From: Aidingimonas lacisalsi
Lineage (GTDB): Bacteria; Pseudomonadota; Gammaproteobacteria; Pseudomonadales; Halomonadaceae
Reading direction: 5' to 3'
DNA: 64,000 nucleotides
NCBI RefSeq assembly: GCF_008079445.1
Contig: NZ_VRYH01000001.1
Span: 1 to 64,000, forward strand
The stretch's first letter is position 1. Each line of letters starts with the position of its first letter. Shown piece by piece: positions 1 through 9,061 of the stretch. The notes under the pieces are model-generated. The model did no database searches and had not been told where the DNA came from. It worked only from the letters and a program-made list of their open reading frames with translations. Position numbers and translations under genes: made by a program.

Positions 1-11
1 TTACCTGATCG

Positions 12-24
12 ATTGTTAAAGAGC
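12..24 (-). promoter_or_regulatory. rRNA operon boxA antitermination element
   Basis: Read on the minus strand this is GCTCTTTAACAAT, the classical boxA of gammaproteobacterial rRNA leaders, where NusB/NusE load to block early termination. It lies downstream of two promoter-like elements pointing the same way, so a 16S rRNA gene should begin just beyond the left edge of the window. Confidence 0.85.
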
Positions 25-58
25 GTCTCGCCGGGCCGGGCCTCAGCGAGGAAGGCGT

Positions 59-86
59 ATTCTACCGGAAACTCACTACCTGTCAA
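59..86 (-). promoter_or_regulatory. rRNA operon promoter, proximal
   Basis: On the minus strand TTGACA (86-81) and TAGAAT (64-59) are separated by 16 bp and followed by the C-rich discriminator ACGCCTTCC, the usual form of a stringently and growth-rate controlled rRNA promoter. It lies about 35 bp upstream of the boxA. Confidence 0.75.
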
Positions 87-185
87 TCCCGGTAACGCCG
101 CCAATACCCAAAATAACCCATAAAACAACAAGTTCGGTATCGGTCCACTACCCAAGGGATGGCCCCTCGTCGGCAGCGGATGCGT

Positions 186-214
186 ACTATAAGGGGTACG
201 CTTGGCTGTTGCAA
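186..214 (-). promoter_or_regulatory. rRNA operon promoter, distal
   Basis: On the minus strand TTGCAA (214-209) and TATAGT (191-186) have an ideal 17-bp spacer. An A/T-rich stretch at about 215-232 sits directly upstream of the -35, as an UP element would. With the proximal promoter this makes a tandem P1/P2 arrangement. The same interval carries the 3' end of the lactate dehydrogenase transcript from the right, so that operon runs towards the rRNA promoter. Confidence 0.6.
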
Positions 215-272
215 GAAAATTTTAAAAAACGATAACTTGCCTCACGACCCGATCATAATCGCTTGATTCATA

Positions 273-3155
273 TCATGAATCCAAGACCCCCTTGCGACGA
301 GAGCCGTTCTTGCCATGACTGACTTGGTCGATCAACGAAAAGATCGGTCGATAGGGTATACCTCCATGATAAGCCAGACCAACCTCGCAGGTCCGGGAAT
401 TGGAATACCCTGCCACACATCCCTGCACCTCCTTGGCAAGGCCATGGAGTGCCGATGCGTTGAGCTCGGGAGTCGTGAATCCTTTGTCACCTGCGAAGCC
501 ACAACAATCGATCTCTGCGGGCACAACGACTTCCATGGCACAGGCATGCGCCAGGGCGACGAATTTATCCGCCAACCCCATGCGTTTGCTCGAACAGGTG
601 ACATGAATGGCCACAGGAGATGACACGGGAGTGATCTCAAGCCGCGATAACAAGTAATCGTTAGCAAAACTTACCGGTTCCAGCAAGGTCAGTCGGTCGT
701 CGAACGCTTCCTGCATACGCAGTAGGCAAGGGCTCGTATCGCAGAGTACGGGGTAACGTCCATTCTGACTCGCGGCCAGCAATTCGCGGTTGAGTTCGCG
801 TGCCTTGTGGTCGGCCTCGTGAAACTGTCCTTTGGATTGAAACGCCATACCGCAACACAGGTGGCCAGGCATGGCTGGGATAATGACCTCATAGCCAGCC
901 TTGTCGAGTAACGTCAGCGTTATCTCCATCACTGACCGCGACTCCTGATCGTGACGGTCGGCACCGAAAACTCGCGTAGCGCAGGAAGGCAAGTAAACGA
1001 CTTTGTCACGAGACGGATCATCCCCCGTGGGCCGGTTCAATACCTTGATCGAGGCAGCTCCCGGCATGCTCGGCAACCATTGAGGCACATGCCCACCACT
1101 CAGTCTATGCAGCGCACCGCTGGTCTTGAACATCAGTCGGTCACCCAATATGGCCTGCCCCACGGCCGCACCGTTGAGGGCTCCCCGGGCAAACCGAGTG
1201 GTTCCGGAAAAATGACGTCCGAGGATTCGAGCCATCCCTGCCTTACCAACGTTACGTTCCCACCGTAGGTTACGCATGAGGTCACCGGTATTGATATCCA
1301 CAGGGCATTGGGTGGCACAAAGCCCATCCGCCGCACAGGTTTCGTCACCCTGGTAGGCATAATCCCGCCACAGCCGCGCAAGACGTTCCTTGTCATCATC
1401 CTCGGCTCGATCCCCTAACGCCTCTAACCTTGCCAGCTCACGACGAACGACAATACGTTGTCGCGGTGTCAGCGTCAGATCCTTCGACGGGCAAATGGAC
1501 TCACAGAAACCGCACTCAATACATTTGTCCACCAATGGGTCGGCTGCAGGGAGTGGCTTGAGATCCTCGATGTGCAGTGTCGGATTGCGGCTAAGAATCA
1601 CGCCGGGATTCAGTAGATTCTCAGGATCGAACAATGCCTTGATTCTCCACATCAAGGCATACGCATCGGCCCCCCATTCCAGTTCCACGTAGGGCGCCAT
1701 GTTCCTACCTGTACCATGCTCGCCCTTGAGTGAACCGCCGTATTCGACGCCAACCAAGTTTGCCACTTCATCCATCAAGGACTGGTATCGCTCGACTTCG
1801 CCGGGCTTTTCAAAGCCTTGAGGAAATACGAAGTGAAGGTTCCCTTCCAGTGCGTGGCCGAACAGGATGGCATTCTGATAGCCATGTTCATGGAAAATGT
1901 CGGTCAATGCCAAGACACCCTCATCCAGGCGCTCGACAGGGAAAACGACGTCCTCGATCACGACGGTCGTTCCGGTTTCGCGTACCGCTCCCACGGCGGG
2001 GAAAAGACCTTTGCGGATCCGCCAGAACAACTCGTAGCTCTGGCGGTCTCGCGTAAACGTCAGAGGCTCCAGGGTCTGAGTCCCCTCCAACGCGGCATGA
2101 ACCTGCGCCTCACGCGCTGCCAGTGTAGCCTCGGTATCTCCCCGCACATCAATCAGCAGTGCGGCTGCTTGCTCAGGTAACGTCTTGAGCACTTCGGGCA
2201 TACCTGACTGGTCCTGGACAGAACGCAGAGCGGCACGGTCCATCAACTCCACCGCCGACACCGGCGTCCGCTTCAGCGCAATGGTGGCCCGACAGGTAGT
2301 CTCCATGTCCGGGAATAATGCCAATGCCGCGACCTTGAGCGGCTCATCAGGAACGGTGTCGTAGGTGATTGAGCTGATGAACCCGAGCGTGCCTTCGGAA
2401 CCGATCATGAGATGCTTGAGTATCTCGATGCCATCGCTGAAATCCACCAGACTGTTCAGCGCATAACCTGTCGTGTTCTTGAGCCGATATTTGTGTCGAA
2501 TCCTGCTGGATAATGCTTTATCGGCTTGAGTGTCAGCGGCAAGGTTCTCCAATTCGGCAAGCAACTCGGCATGACTGTCACGGAAGGCGTTGACACTGGC
2601 CGCATCTGCCGTATCCAGCACACTGCCATCTGCCAGCACGACACGGATATCGCGCATCGTGTAGTAGCTATTCTGAGCAGTGCCACAACACATCCCTGAG
2701 GCGTTGTTCGCCGCAATCCCGCCCACCATGCAACTGTTGAGCGAAGCCGGATCCGGACCGATCTTGCGCTTGAAGGGAGCCAGCAATTGATTGGCCCGGG
2801 CACCGATAACTCCTGGTTGCAACCGAATCGCCTCACCATTATCGAGAACCTCATGACCACGCCATGCTCGACTTAACAGGATCAACACCGAATCGGTGAC
2901 CGCCTGCCCCGACAACGATGTGCCAGCAGCGCGAAACGTTACCGGCAACGCACGAGCATGGGTCTCGGTCAGGACGATGGCTAACTCGGTTTCGCTGTCT
3001 ATATACACGACCAGTTGTGGAATCAATCGGTAGAAGCTGGCATCCGAACCATAAGCCAGTGTCCGGAGCGGGTCATGGATCAGACGTTCGGCGGGCAGAA
3101 TCTCCCGTAGCGCTTCGAGCAGCTCTTTATAGGGCGTGTTCATCGTGAATTCCAT
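273..3155 (-). CDS. FAD/Fe-S D-lactate dehydrogenase (GlcD-GlcF fusion type)
   Basis: Predicted quinone-linked D-2-hydroxyacid (D-lactate) dehydrogenase, 960 residues. The N-terminal half is a PCMH-type FAD domain (about 45-270, with AGTSLSGQA and GSEGTLGFI) followed by the FAD-oxidase C-terminal domain, ending in the GEHGTGRN motif near 485. From about 545 there is a ferredoxin-like domain with two cysteine clusters (CIECGFCESICP and CAADGLCATQCPVD), then GlpC-type CCG domains (LCCGMAF, DCCGFAG). This fusion is typical of the Pseudomonas-type Dld that acts with LldD. The ATG at 3155 has AGGGGGAG upstream; an in-frame ATG at 3143 is a weaker alternative. It lies 88 bp behind lldD and is probably co-transcribed. 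D-lactate as substrate is inferred from the neighbours; other 2-hydroxyacids are possible. Confidence 0.88.
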   Translation of the reverse strand: MEFTMNTPYKELLEALREILPAERLIHDPLRTLAYGSDASFYRLIPQLVVYIDSETELAIVLTETHARALPVTFRAAGTSLSGQAVTDSVLILLSRAWRGHEVLDNGEAIRLQPGVIGARANQLLAPFKRKIGPDPASLNSCMVGGIAANNASGMCCGTAQNSYYTMRDIRVVLADGSVLDTADAASVNAFRDSHAELLAELENLAADTQADKALSSRIRHKYRLKNTTGYALNSLVDFSDGIEILKHLMIGSEGTLGFISSITYDTVPDEPLKVAALALFPDMETTCRATIALKRTPVSAVELMDRAALRSVQDQSGMPEVLKTLPEQAAALLIDVRGDTEATLAAREAQVHAALEGTQTLEPLTFTRDRQSYELFWRIRKGLFPAVGAVRETGTTVVIEDVVFPVERLDEGVLALTDIFHEHGYQNAILFGHALEGNLHFVFPQGFEKPGEVERYQSLMDEVANLVGVEYGGSLKGEHGTGRNMAPYVELEWGADAYALMWRIKALFDPENLLNPGVILSRNPTLHIEDLKPLPAADPLVDKCIECGFCESICPSKDLTLTPRQRIVVRRELARLEALGDRAEDDDKERLARLWRDYAYQGDETCAADGLCATQCPVDINTGDLMRNLRWERNVGKAGMARILGRHFSGTTRFARGALNGAAVGQAILGDRLMFKTSGALHRLSGGHVPQWLPSMPGAASIKVLNRPTGDDPSRDKVVYLPSCATRVFGADRHDQESRSVMEITLTLLDKAGYEVIIPAMPGHLCCGMAFQSKGQFHEADHKARELNRELLAASQNGRYPVLCDTSPCLLRMQEAFDDRLTLLEPVSFANDYLLSRLEITPVSSPVAIHVTCSSKRMGLADKFVALAHACAMEVVVPAEIDCCGFAGDKGFTTPELNASALHGLAKEVQGCVAGYSNSRTCEVGLAYHGGIPYRPIFSLIDQVSHGKNGSRRKGVLDS

Positions 3156-3243
3156 CGGTCAGCGGCTCTCCCCCTCGCTCATATTGCGCTATCTACTTGG
3201 ATCAAGCCCCATTCATACCCTGTGACGGCGTATCGAGCCGCGC

Positions 3244-4425
3244 TCATTCCGATAGCTGCGCAAGCGTCCGTCCAGTCGACGCCGTTGTTTGTCCCGACAC
3301 CAGAGAGTCCGACCCGAGATCGGCGATGGAACGCGCCCCGGTGAGCGTCATCGCGACCCGCATCTCCTTTTCGAACAACTCGAGCAGATGAGACACGCCC
3401 GCCTCTCCGGCAGTGGCGAGTGCGTAGATGAAAGCGCGCCCCAACAATATAGTATCGGCTCCCAAGGAGATCATGCGCACGACGTCGAGTCCATTGCGCA
3501 CGCCGGAATCGGCCAGGATGGCCAACTCGCCCTTGACCGCGTCGGCGATGGCCGGCAAGGCACGCGCAGTGGACGGAACGCCGTCGAGCTGACGACCGCC
3601 ATGATTGGAAACGACGATGCCATCCGCGCCGAAGCGCACCGCCTCACGGGCGTCCTCGGGGTCGAGTATGCCCTTGATGATCATCGGCCCGTCCCAGAAC
3701 TCGCGAATCCACTCCAGGTCTTTCCAGGAGATGGCGGGATCGAAATTCTGCCCCAGCCACGCGATGTAATCCTCGAGCCCCGTCGGGTGACCGCGATATT
3801 CCGAGACGTTGCCCAGGTCATGCGGGCGACCATGGAGGCCGACATCCCAGGCCCAGGAAGGGTGCGTCATGGCCTGGGCCATCCGCCGAATCCCGCCATG
3901 CTTACCGCTCATGCCGGAATGGGCGTCGCGATAACGCGCCCCGGGCACGGGCATGTCGACCGTGAAGACGAGCGTCTTGACGCCGGCGGCCTTGGCGCGC
4001 TCCAGGACGTGCTGCATGAAGCCCCGGTCCTTCAGCACATAGAGTTGAAACCAGATGGGACGATCGATCGCCGAGGCCACTTCATTGATGGGACACACCG
4101 AGACCGTCGACAACGTGAACGGTATGCCCTTCCCGGCGGCCGCGCGCGCCGCCTGCACCTCGCCGCGCCGGGCATACATGCCCGCCAACCCCACGGGGGC
4201 CAAGGCGACCGGCATGGCAAGGGGGTCGCCGAACAGTTCGGTCTCCAAGGACAAGCTGGACATGTCCTTCAGCACGCGCTGGCGCAACGCGATACCGGCA
4301 AGATCCTCGACATTACGCCGCAGCGTATGCTCGGTGTAAGCGCCTCCGTCCGCGTAGTGAAATAGAAAGGGTGGAAGGCGTCGCTTGGCAGCTTGGCGGT
4401 AATCCGTGGAGGCAGAAATGATCAT
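3244..4425 (-). CDS. lldD: L-lactate dehydrogenase, FMN-dependent, respiratory
   Basis: Oxidises L-lactate to pyruvate at the inner face of the membrane and passes electrons to the quinone pool. The 393-residue protein is a full-length FMN alpha-hydroxyacid dehydrogenase: early Tyr in [13 protein letters not shown], the FMN-binding run [12 protein letters not shown], and the signature [11 protein letters not shown] around 275-285 with the catalytic His, followed by the substrate-binding Arg. It is the first gene of a leftward pair with the D-lactate dehydrogenase and is divergent from lldR. Two LldR-type operators in the 533-bp divergent gap indicate lactate-responsive control. The 5' leader would be unusually long, about 260 nt, if transcription starts near the proximal operator. 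The only nearby ATG is at 4425. Confidence 0.93.
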   Translation of the reverse strand: MIISASTDYRQAAKRRLPPFLFHYADGGAYTEHTLRRNVEDLAGIALRQRVLKDMSSLSLETELFGDPLAMPVALAPVGLAGMYARRGEVQAARAAAGKGIPFTLSTVSVCPINEVASAIDRPIWFQLYVLKDRGFMQHVLERAKAAGVKTLVFTVDMPVPGARYRDAHSGMSGKHGGIRRMAQAMTHPSWAWDVGLHGRPHDLGNVSEYRGHPTGLEDYIAWLGQNFDPAISWKDLEWIREFWDGPMIIKGILDPEDAREAVRFGADGIVVSNHGGRQLDGVPSTARALPAIADAVKGELAILADSGVRNGLDVVRMISLGADTILLGRAFIYALATAGEAGVSHLLELFEKEMRVAMTLTGARSIADLGSDSLVSGQTTASTGRTLAQLSE

Positions 4426-4684
4426 GACGAACCCTGTGCATGTGAATGCGTTATCGTTGAATGGTCATCGGCGCGTTGTACTGAACGCTCGGCAGCCGGC
4501 GGCAAGAAGTGGTGACAACATGGGCGGAAAAGGCCTGACATCAGTGTCCGCCGGATGCCGAACAGACAGTCCTTCACTGACATCGCGCGAGCATGACGTA
4601 ACGATGGGCATGGACCCTCCGGCGACCAACGGCACGCACAGCATTGATACCGAGGGTCTCACGGCATGTCGCCATGCACACATT

Positions 4685-4699
4685 ATTGGTTTTACCAAT
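4685..4699. promoter_or_regulatory. LldR-type operator 1
   Basis: ATTGGTTTTACCAAT is a perfect 6-3-6 inverted repeat matching the PdhR/LldR consensus of the FadR subfamily (TGGT-N3-ACCA core). It lies 260 bp upstream of the lldD start and is the likely lactate-responsive operator of the lldD operon. Confidence 0.75.
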
Positions 4700-4890
4700 T
4701 GACAAAACGAGTTAATTCAAACTCTATGGGCGTGCATTGAAGAGGTCAACACACAAACGCCGCCACGCCCCCCAACCCACTCATACTTTAGTCAACTCTT
4801 TTATCATTCAAGAAAACGAGGTCGCCCTCGATACCGGGCAGGTCCTGACCGAACGCGCGGCGCTTGGGTCGCAACGCATAATTGCGTAAA

Positions 4891-4905
4891 ATTGGTCAAA
4901 CCATT
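4891..4905. promoter_or_regulatory. LldR-type operator 2
   Basis: ATTGGTCAAACCATT carries the same TGGT-N3-ACCA core with one imperfect outer position. It lies 54 bp before the lldR start, consistent with autoregulation. Two operators bracketing the divergent promoters recall the looping arrangement known for E. coli lldPRD. Confidence 0.7.
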
Positions 4906-4958
4906 TATCGATCGATCACTGTCCCGATTCATCAATGTCCAGCAACGAGCACTGACCC

Positions 4959-5732
4959 ATGGCCTATCAACGCGTTAGACAACCCCGCCTTGCCGATGTC
5001 ATCACCGAACGGCTCGAAGCCATGCTGCTCGAAGGCAGCCTGAAGCCTGGCCAACGCCTCCCCCCCGAACGAGAACTGGCAGAACGGTTCGGCGTATCCC
5101 GTCCCTCGCTGCGCGAAGCCATACAAAAACTCGCGGCTCGCGGCTTGCTCAGCAGCCGACAAGGAGGCGGCACGTTCGTCAGCGAAGAGTTGAATAACCG
5201 ATACAGCGATCCGCTACTGGACATGCTTGCTCGACACAACGAGTTCCACCTGGACCTGTTGGAATTCCGTGATGCCATGGAAGGTATCTCAGCCTACTAC
5301 GCGGCACTGCGTTCGACCTCCGCCGACAAAGCCCAGCTTCAGGAACGCTTTGATGCTCTGGACGCCTGTTTTGCCGGGCAGGATCCAGTGGCAGAAGCCA
5401 AGGCAGATGCCGCTTTCCATCTTGCCATTGCCGAGTCGGCCCACAACGTATTGTTGCTGCATACCATACGCGGTATTTTCCATCTTCTGGAACAAAGCAT
5501 CATCGACAACTTGGCACATCTCTTCGAAAAGCCGGATGCCCGCCCACGCTTGATGGAACAGCACCGGGTCTTGCTGAACGCTATCCTCGAAGGGCGTGCA
5601 GAAGATGCTCGCAATCTGGCCCATGAACATCTGGTCTTCGTCGAAGAGGAACTGCTGGAAATGGAGCGTGCCGAGACTCGCGCCCAGCGTGCATTACGCC
5701 GTGCCCAGACCATGCCCGAACACAACCAATGA
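4959..5732 (+). CDS. lldR: GntR/FadR-family lactate-responsive regulator
   Basis: 257-residue repressor of the FadR subfamily of GntR. The winged helix-turn-helix is at about 10-72 (LPPERELAERFGVSRPSLRE, then a wing ending GGGTFVSE). An all-helical FCD ligand domain follows, with the metal-ligand pattern expected for lactate sensing (Asp in the FRDAMEG region, His in AAFHLAIAES and later histidines). Position next to lldD and the two ATTGGT-N3-ACCAAT operators support LldR over PdhR. It is followed after 13 bp by a dctB-type kinase, so the regulator and the two-component pair may share a transcript. Confidence 0.88.
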   Translation: MAYQRVRQPRLADVITERLEAMLLEGSLKPGQRLPPERELAERFGVSRPSLREAIQKLAARGLLSSRQGGGTFVSEELNNRYSDPLLDMLARHNEFHLDLLEFRDAMEGISAYYAALRSTSADKAQLQERFDALDACFAGQDPVAEAKADAAFHLAIAESAHNVLLLHTIRGIFHLLEQSIIDNLAHLFEKPDARPRLMEQHRVLLNAILEGRAEDARNLAHEHLVFVEEELLEMERAETRAQRALRRAQTMPEHNQ

Positions 5733-5745
5733 GCGTCGTTTCATC

Positions 5746-7650
5746 GTGCAATCCTCTGGCCTTCCATATCGCTGGCGCCTCCCACTGCTTATCCTGGTTG
5801 TCCTGGGGGTAGTGCTGATCGTATGGCAGACAGCCAAGCTAGCCGGTGATCGTGCCATGAATTCACTCAAGGAAGAGGCCGAAAACGAGCTGCGTCTATC
5901 GACTGCCGGGCTCGAGGGCCATTTGTCTCGGCACGACTATCTGCCACAACTGATCGCCTCACGGGAGGATATCGAGCGTTTCCTGGCGAACCCCAGGATC
6001 GGCGATGCGATGTCCGTCAACCTGCTACTGGACAGCTTCCGCAGTACGACCGACGTTTCAGATATTTATCTCCTCGACCGTCAAGGTATCACCATTGCCG
6101 CCAGCAACTGGCATCGAGACGACACCTTCCTGGGGCAGAATTACGCCTTTCGTCCTTATTATCAGGATGCCATTGCGGGACAACCGGGACGCTTCTATGG
6201 CCTGGGTGTTCGCTCCCTGGATCGTGGTTATTATTTCTCGGCACCGGTGAGACTGGATGATGGCGACAATCGACCCGACGGAGTCATGGTCGTCAAGGTT
6301 CCGCTCGACCAGATAGAGTCGAGTTGGGCCGAGCAGAGTGCCGAGCTTCTGGTCACCGACAAAGATGACATCATCTTCATGGCCAGCCAGCCGCAACTAC
6401 GCCTGAACGCTCTCCATCCTTTATCCGATGAGATGCGCGAGACGCTGCTTGCGACCCGTCGATACGCGGATGAGCCGCTGCCCCATTCGGGATTGGAAAT
6501 TCTCGAGAATCACGACACCGACAGTCTGTTGGTCAGGTTCTCTCAAGGTTCCCTCTCGGATCAGGATTTTCTCAGACTGTCCCGGTCTCTGCCCGACTTC
6601 GACTGGCAAATGCATATTCTCAAGTCTCTGGCGCCTGTACATAACGCCCAATGGCAATCCGGCCTGCTGGCAGGGGGGCTATACGGCATGGTGATACTGG
6701 GTGGTGGCTTTGGCTGGCAACGCCTGCGATTGCGTCGTGAACGGGAGCAATTTGCCGAACGCGAGCGGCAAACCCTGGCCCAGGCTCGTGATGAGCTCGA
6801 ACGCCACGTCGAGAACCGTACGCGCGACCTGCTCGAGTCGAACCGCCGTCTTTCCGACGAAATCGATGAGCGTCGACGCGCCGAAGCCAACCTGAGGCAG
6901 ACCCAGGACGAACTGATCCAAGCCGCCAAGCTGGCAGTGCTTGGTCAGTTGGCCGCCGGTATCAACCATGAACTCAACCAGCCGATCGCGGCGATCCGCG
7001 CCTATGCCGAGAATGCCCAGGCCTTTCTGGAACGCGGGCGTGCGGAGGCTGCCACGACCAACCTCGATCAGATCATCGAGCTGACGGCACGCATGGCCGA
7101 AATCAGCACGCAACTCAAGCAATTTTCGCGCAAGAGTGGCGAGCAGTTGACGGAAGTGTCGGTGCCTGCCTGTTTCGACTATGCGCTGCGCCTGTTTCAA
7201 GCCCGCATCAGCGAAGCCGGTGTCGATGTCGTTCATGACATGCCGACTGAAGGCACGTGGGTTCGCGCCGACCCGGTACGGCTGGAGCAAGTCTTCGTCA
7301 ACCTGATCGGCAACGCCCTTCAGGCAATGGCCGACAATGAGACACCTTGCCTGAAACTCGGCGTTCGCCACGACGATGACGACGTATATATCAGCGTCGT
7401 GGATAACGGCCCCGGCATCGATGAGGACAGCCTGGCGCGCATCTTTGAACCGTTTTTCACCACGAAGTCGCCTGGCAATGGCCTGGGACTCGGGCTCTCG
7501 ATCTCCTCCCGGATCATCGACGATCTCGGTGGACGACTGGATGCCGACAATGTATCCGCAGGTGGTGCCCGCTTCTTGATTGTGCTACCCAGAGCACCGC
7601 AGCCCGACCGTACCGCTAGAGACACCGAGGAGACGACCTACCATGGATGA
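5746..7650 (+). CDS. DctB-type sensor histidine kinase
   Basis: Membrane sensor kinase, 634 residues from a proposed GTG start at 5746; a longer reading would begin inside lldR and is unlikely. TM1 is at about 12-29, then a periplasmic double-Cache/PDC domain (about 40-300), TM2 at about 305-325 and a charged coiled coil (330-395). The HisKA box is GINHELNQPIAAIRAY with His408, and the ATPase has an N-box (NLIGNALQAM, about 518), DNGPGID (about 553) and a C-terminal GLGLGLSI. The layout matches DctB, which senses C4-dicarboxylates in the periplasm. Its stop overlaps the start of the response regulator by 8 bp. No dicarboxylate transporter is adjacent; next to lldR, a lactate or pyruvate signal is possible. 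Confidence 0.85.
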   Translation: MQSSGLPYRWRLPLLILVVLGVVLIVWQTAKLAGDRAMNSLKEEAENELRLSTAGLEGHLSRHDYLPQLIASREDIERFLANPRIGDAMSVNLLLDSFRSTTDVSDIYLLDRQGITIAASNWHRDDTFLGQNYAFRPYYQDAIAGQPGRFYGLGVRSLDRGYYFSAPVRLDDGDNRPDGVMVVKVPLDQIESSWAEQSAELLVTDKDDIIFMASQPQLRLNALHPLSDEMRETLLATRRYADEPLPHSGLEILENHDTDSLLVRFSQGSLSDQDFLRLSRSLPDFDWQMHILKSLAPVHNAQWQSGLLAGGLYGMVILGGGFGWQRLRLRREREQFAERERQTLAQARDELERHVENRTRDLLESNRRLSDEIDERRRAEANLRQTQDELIQAAKLAVLGQLAAGINHELNQPIAAIRAYAENAQAFLERGRAEAATTNLDQIIELTARMAEISTQLKQFSRKSGEQLTEVSVPACFDYALRLFQARISEAGVDVVHDMPTEGTWVRADPVRLEQVFVNLIGNALQAMADNETPCLKLGVRHDDDDVYISVVDNGPGIDEDSLARIFEPFFTTKSPGNGLGLGLSISSRIIDDLGGRLDADNVSAGGARFLIVLPRAPQPDRTARDTEETTYHG

Positions 7651-9025
7651 TGCGAACGCCACACCGGTACTGCTGATCGACGACGAACAGCACCTTCGCA
7701 TCACTGCCAGCCAGACGCTGGAGCTGGCCGGTTATGCACCGGAAGCGCATGCTTGTGCCGAAACGGCTCTGGATGCATTACGGGACGATTTTCAAGGGGT
7801 TATCGTCAGCGATATACGCATGCCCGGCATGGATGGTATGAGCCTATTACGGGAAGTCAGACGACGTGATCCTGACTTGCCAGTCATACTGATTACCGGT
7901 CACGGTGACATTTCCACAGCCGTTGAGGCCATGCGAGAAGGCGCCTGGGATTTCCTGGAGAAGCCTTTCGCCGGTGACCGACTGATCGATATGGTTCGTC
8001 GCGGTGTCGAAAAACGGCGCCTGAGCCTCGAAAACCGCCAGCTCAAGGCCGAGCTCGATGCTCAACGTGCCGCTCCCGGCCCCCGTCTCGTCGGACGTAC
8101 GCCGGCCATGCATCGACTGGCCACCATGATACAGCGCATCAGCCAGGTCGAGGCAGATGTCCTGCTGTTCGGCGAGACGGGGGTGGGCAAAGACCTGATC
8201 GCACGTTCGATTCATGAACGTAGCGCCCGAGGAGGCAATCCATTCGTCGCCATCAATTGCGGCGCTGTGCCCGAAGCCATCATCGAGTCCGAACTGTTTG
8301 GCCACGAAAAGGGCGCCTTTACTGGCGCAGTGGAACGGCGTATCGGCAAATTCGAGCATGCCAATGGCGGTACCGTCTTTCTCGATGAGATCGAATCAAT
8401 GCCACTGGCATTGCAAGTCAAGTTACTACGCGTGCTCCAGGAGCGATCGATCGAACGCCTTGGTGCGAACGACCCCGTCACTTTGGACATTCGGGTCATC
8501 GCCGCCACCAAGGCTGACCTGAAAACCGAGGCAGAAGCCGGCCGCTTTCGCGAGGATCTCTATTATCGGCTCAATGTCGTGACGCTCCCGATTCCCCCCT
8601 TACGTGAGCGGCGCGAGGATATTCCTTTGCTATTCCAGCATTTCGCCGTTGTCGCGGCCAACCGAAGTGGCCTGGAAGCCCCGCCAGTCGATGCCTCGGG
8701 TGCCTCGGTTCTGCTTGCTCACGACTGGCCCGGTAATGTCCGCGAACTCCGCAACCTGGCCGAACGCTACGTGCTATTAGGCGCCGCTCATGACTACCGC
8801 CTTGATGCCTTGTTGGAAGGGGCCGATCCCGGTCCCGGAGAGATGTCGCTGCCCCAACAAGTCGAACTCTTCGAAAAGAGCCTGATCAGTCAGTCGTTGG
8901 CGAGCCATCGCGGCCATGTCCCGGCGATTTGCGAGCACCTTGGCCTGCCCCGTAAAACCTTGTACGACAAGTTAAAGAAATATGCCCTCAAAGCCGAGGA
9001 CTACCGGCAAGACAGGCCGTCTTGA
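7643..9025 (+). CDS. DctD-type sigma-54 response regulator
   Basis: 460-residue NtrC-class activator. The receiver domain (about 8-120) has acidic pocket residues in LLIDDE, the phospho-acceptor Asp57 in VSDIRMPG and Lys in EKPF. The AAA+ domain (about 148-385) has Walker A GETGVGKD (from 177), the sigma-54 contact loop GAFTGA (from 224) and Walker B VFLDEI. A Fis-type HTH ends the protein (ICEHLGLPRKTLYDKL). The ATG at 7643 has GAGG upstream and lies inside the kinase's last codons, giving translational coupling. It would switch on sigma-54 promoters when phosphorylated by the adjacent kinase; the target genes are not evident in this window. Confidence 0.9.
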   Translation: MDDANATPVLLIDDEQHLRITASQTLELAGYAPEAHACAETALDALRDDFQGVIVSDIRMPGMDGMSLLREVRRRDPDLPVILITGHGDISTAVEAMREGAWDFLEKPFAGDRLIDMVRRGVEKRRLSLENRQLKAELDAQRAAPGPRLVGRTPAMHRLATMIQRISQVEADVLLFGETGVGKDLIARSIHERSARGGNPFVAINCGAVPEAIIESELFGHEKGAFTGAVERRIGKFEHANGGTVFLDEIESMPLALQVKLLRVLQERSIERLGANDPVTLDIRVIAATKADLKTEAEAGRFREDLYYRLNVVTLPIPPLRERREDIPLLFQHFAVVAANRSGLEAPPVDASGASVLLAHDWPGNVRELRNLAERYVLLGAAHDYRLDALLEGADPGPGEMSLPQQVELFEKSLISQSLASHRGHVPAICEHLGLPRKTLYDKLKKYALKAEDYRQDRPS

Positions 9026-9061
9026 CCAACGAGACAAGGAAGTAGGAGCTACCCGGCTATT

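Larger units (their letters stand above)
4426..4958. other. Divergent lldD/lldR control region
   Basis: 533 bp without a convincing gene. It holds two 15-bp GntR/FadR-type operators (described separately) 206 bp apart, one on the lldD side and one close to lldR. I do not see an unambiguous -10/-35 pair for either gene. Short open frames on both strands have no good ribosome-binding site. Confidence 0.6.

Noticed and set aside
3289-4365. Long open frame on the plus strand opposite lldD
   Set aside because: It mirrors lldD codons, has biased His/Arg/Gly composition, shows no domain and has no ribosome-binding site; it is a GC-skew shadow.
4465-4698. 77-codon minus-strand frame in the lldD leader
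   Set aside because: No ribosome-binding site and no recognisable composition; it also begins inside the operator.
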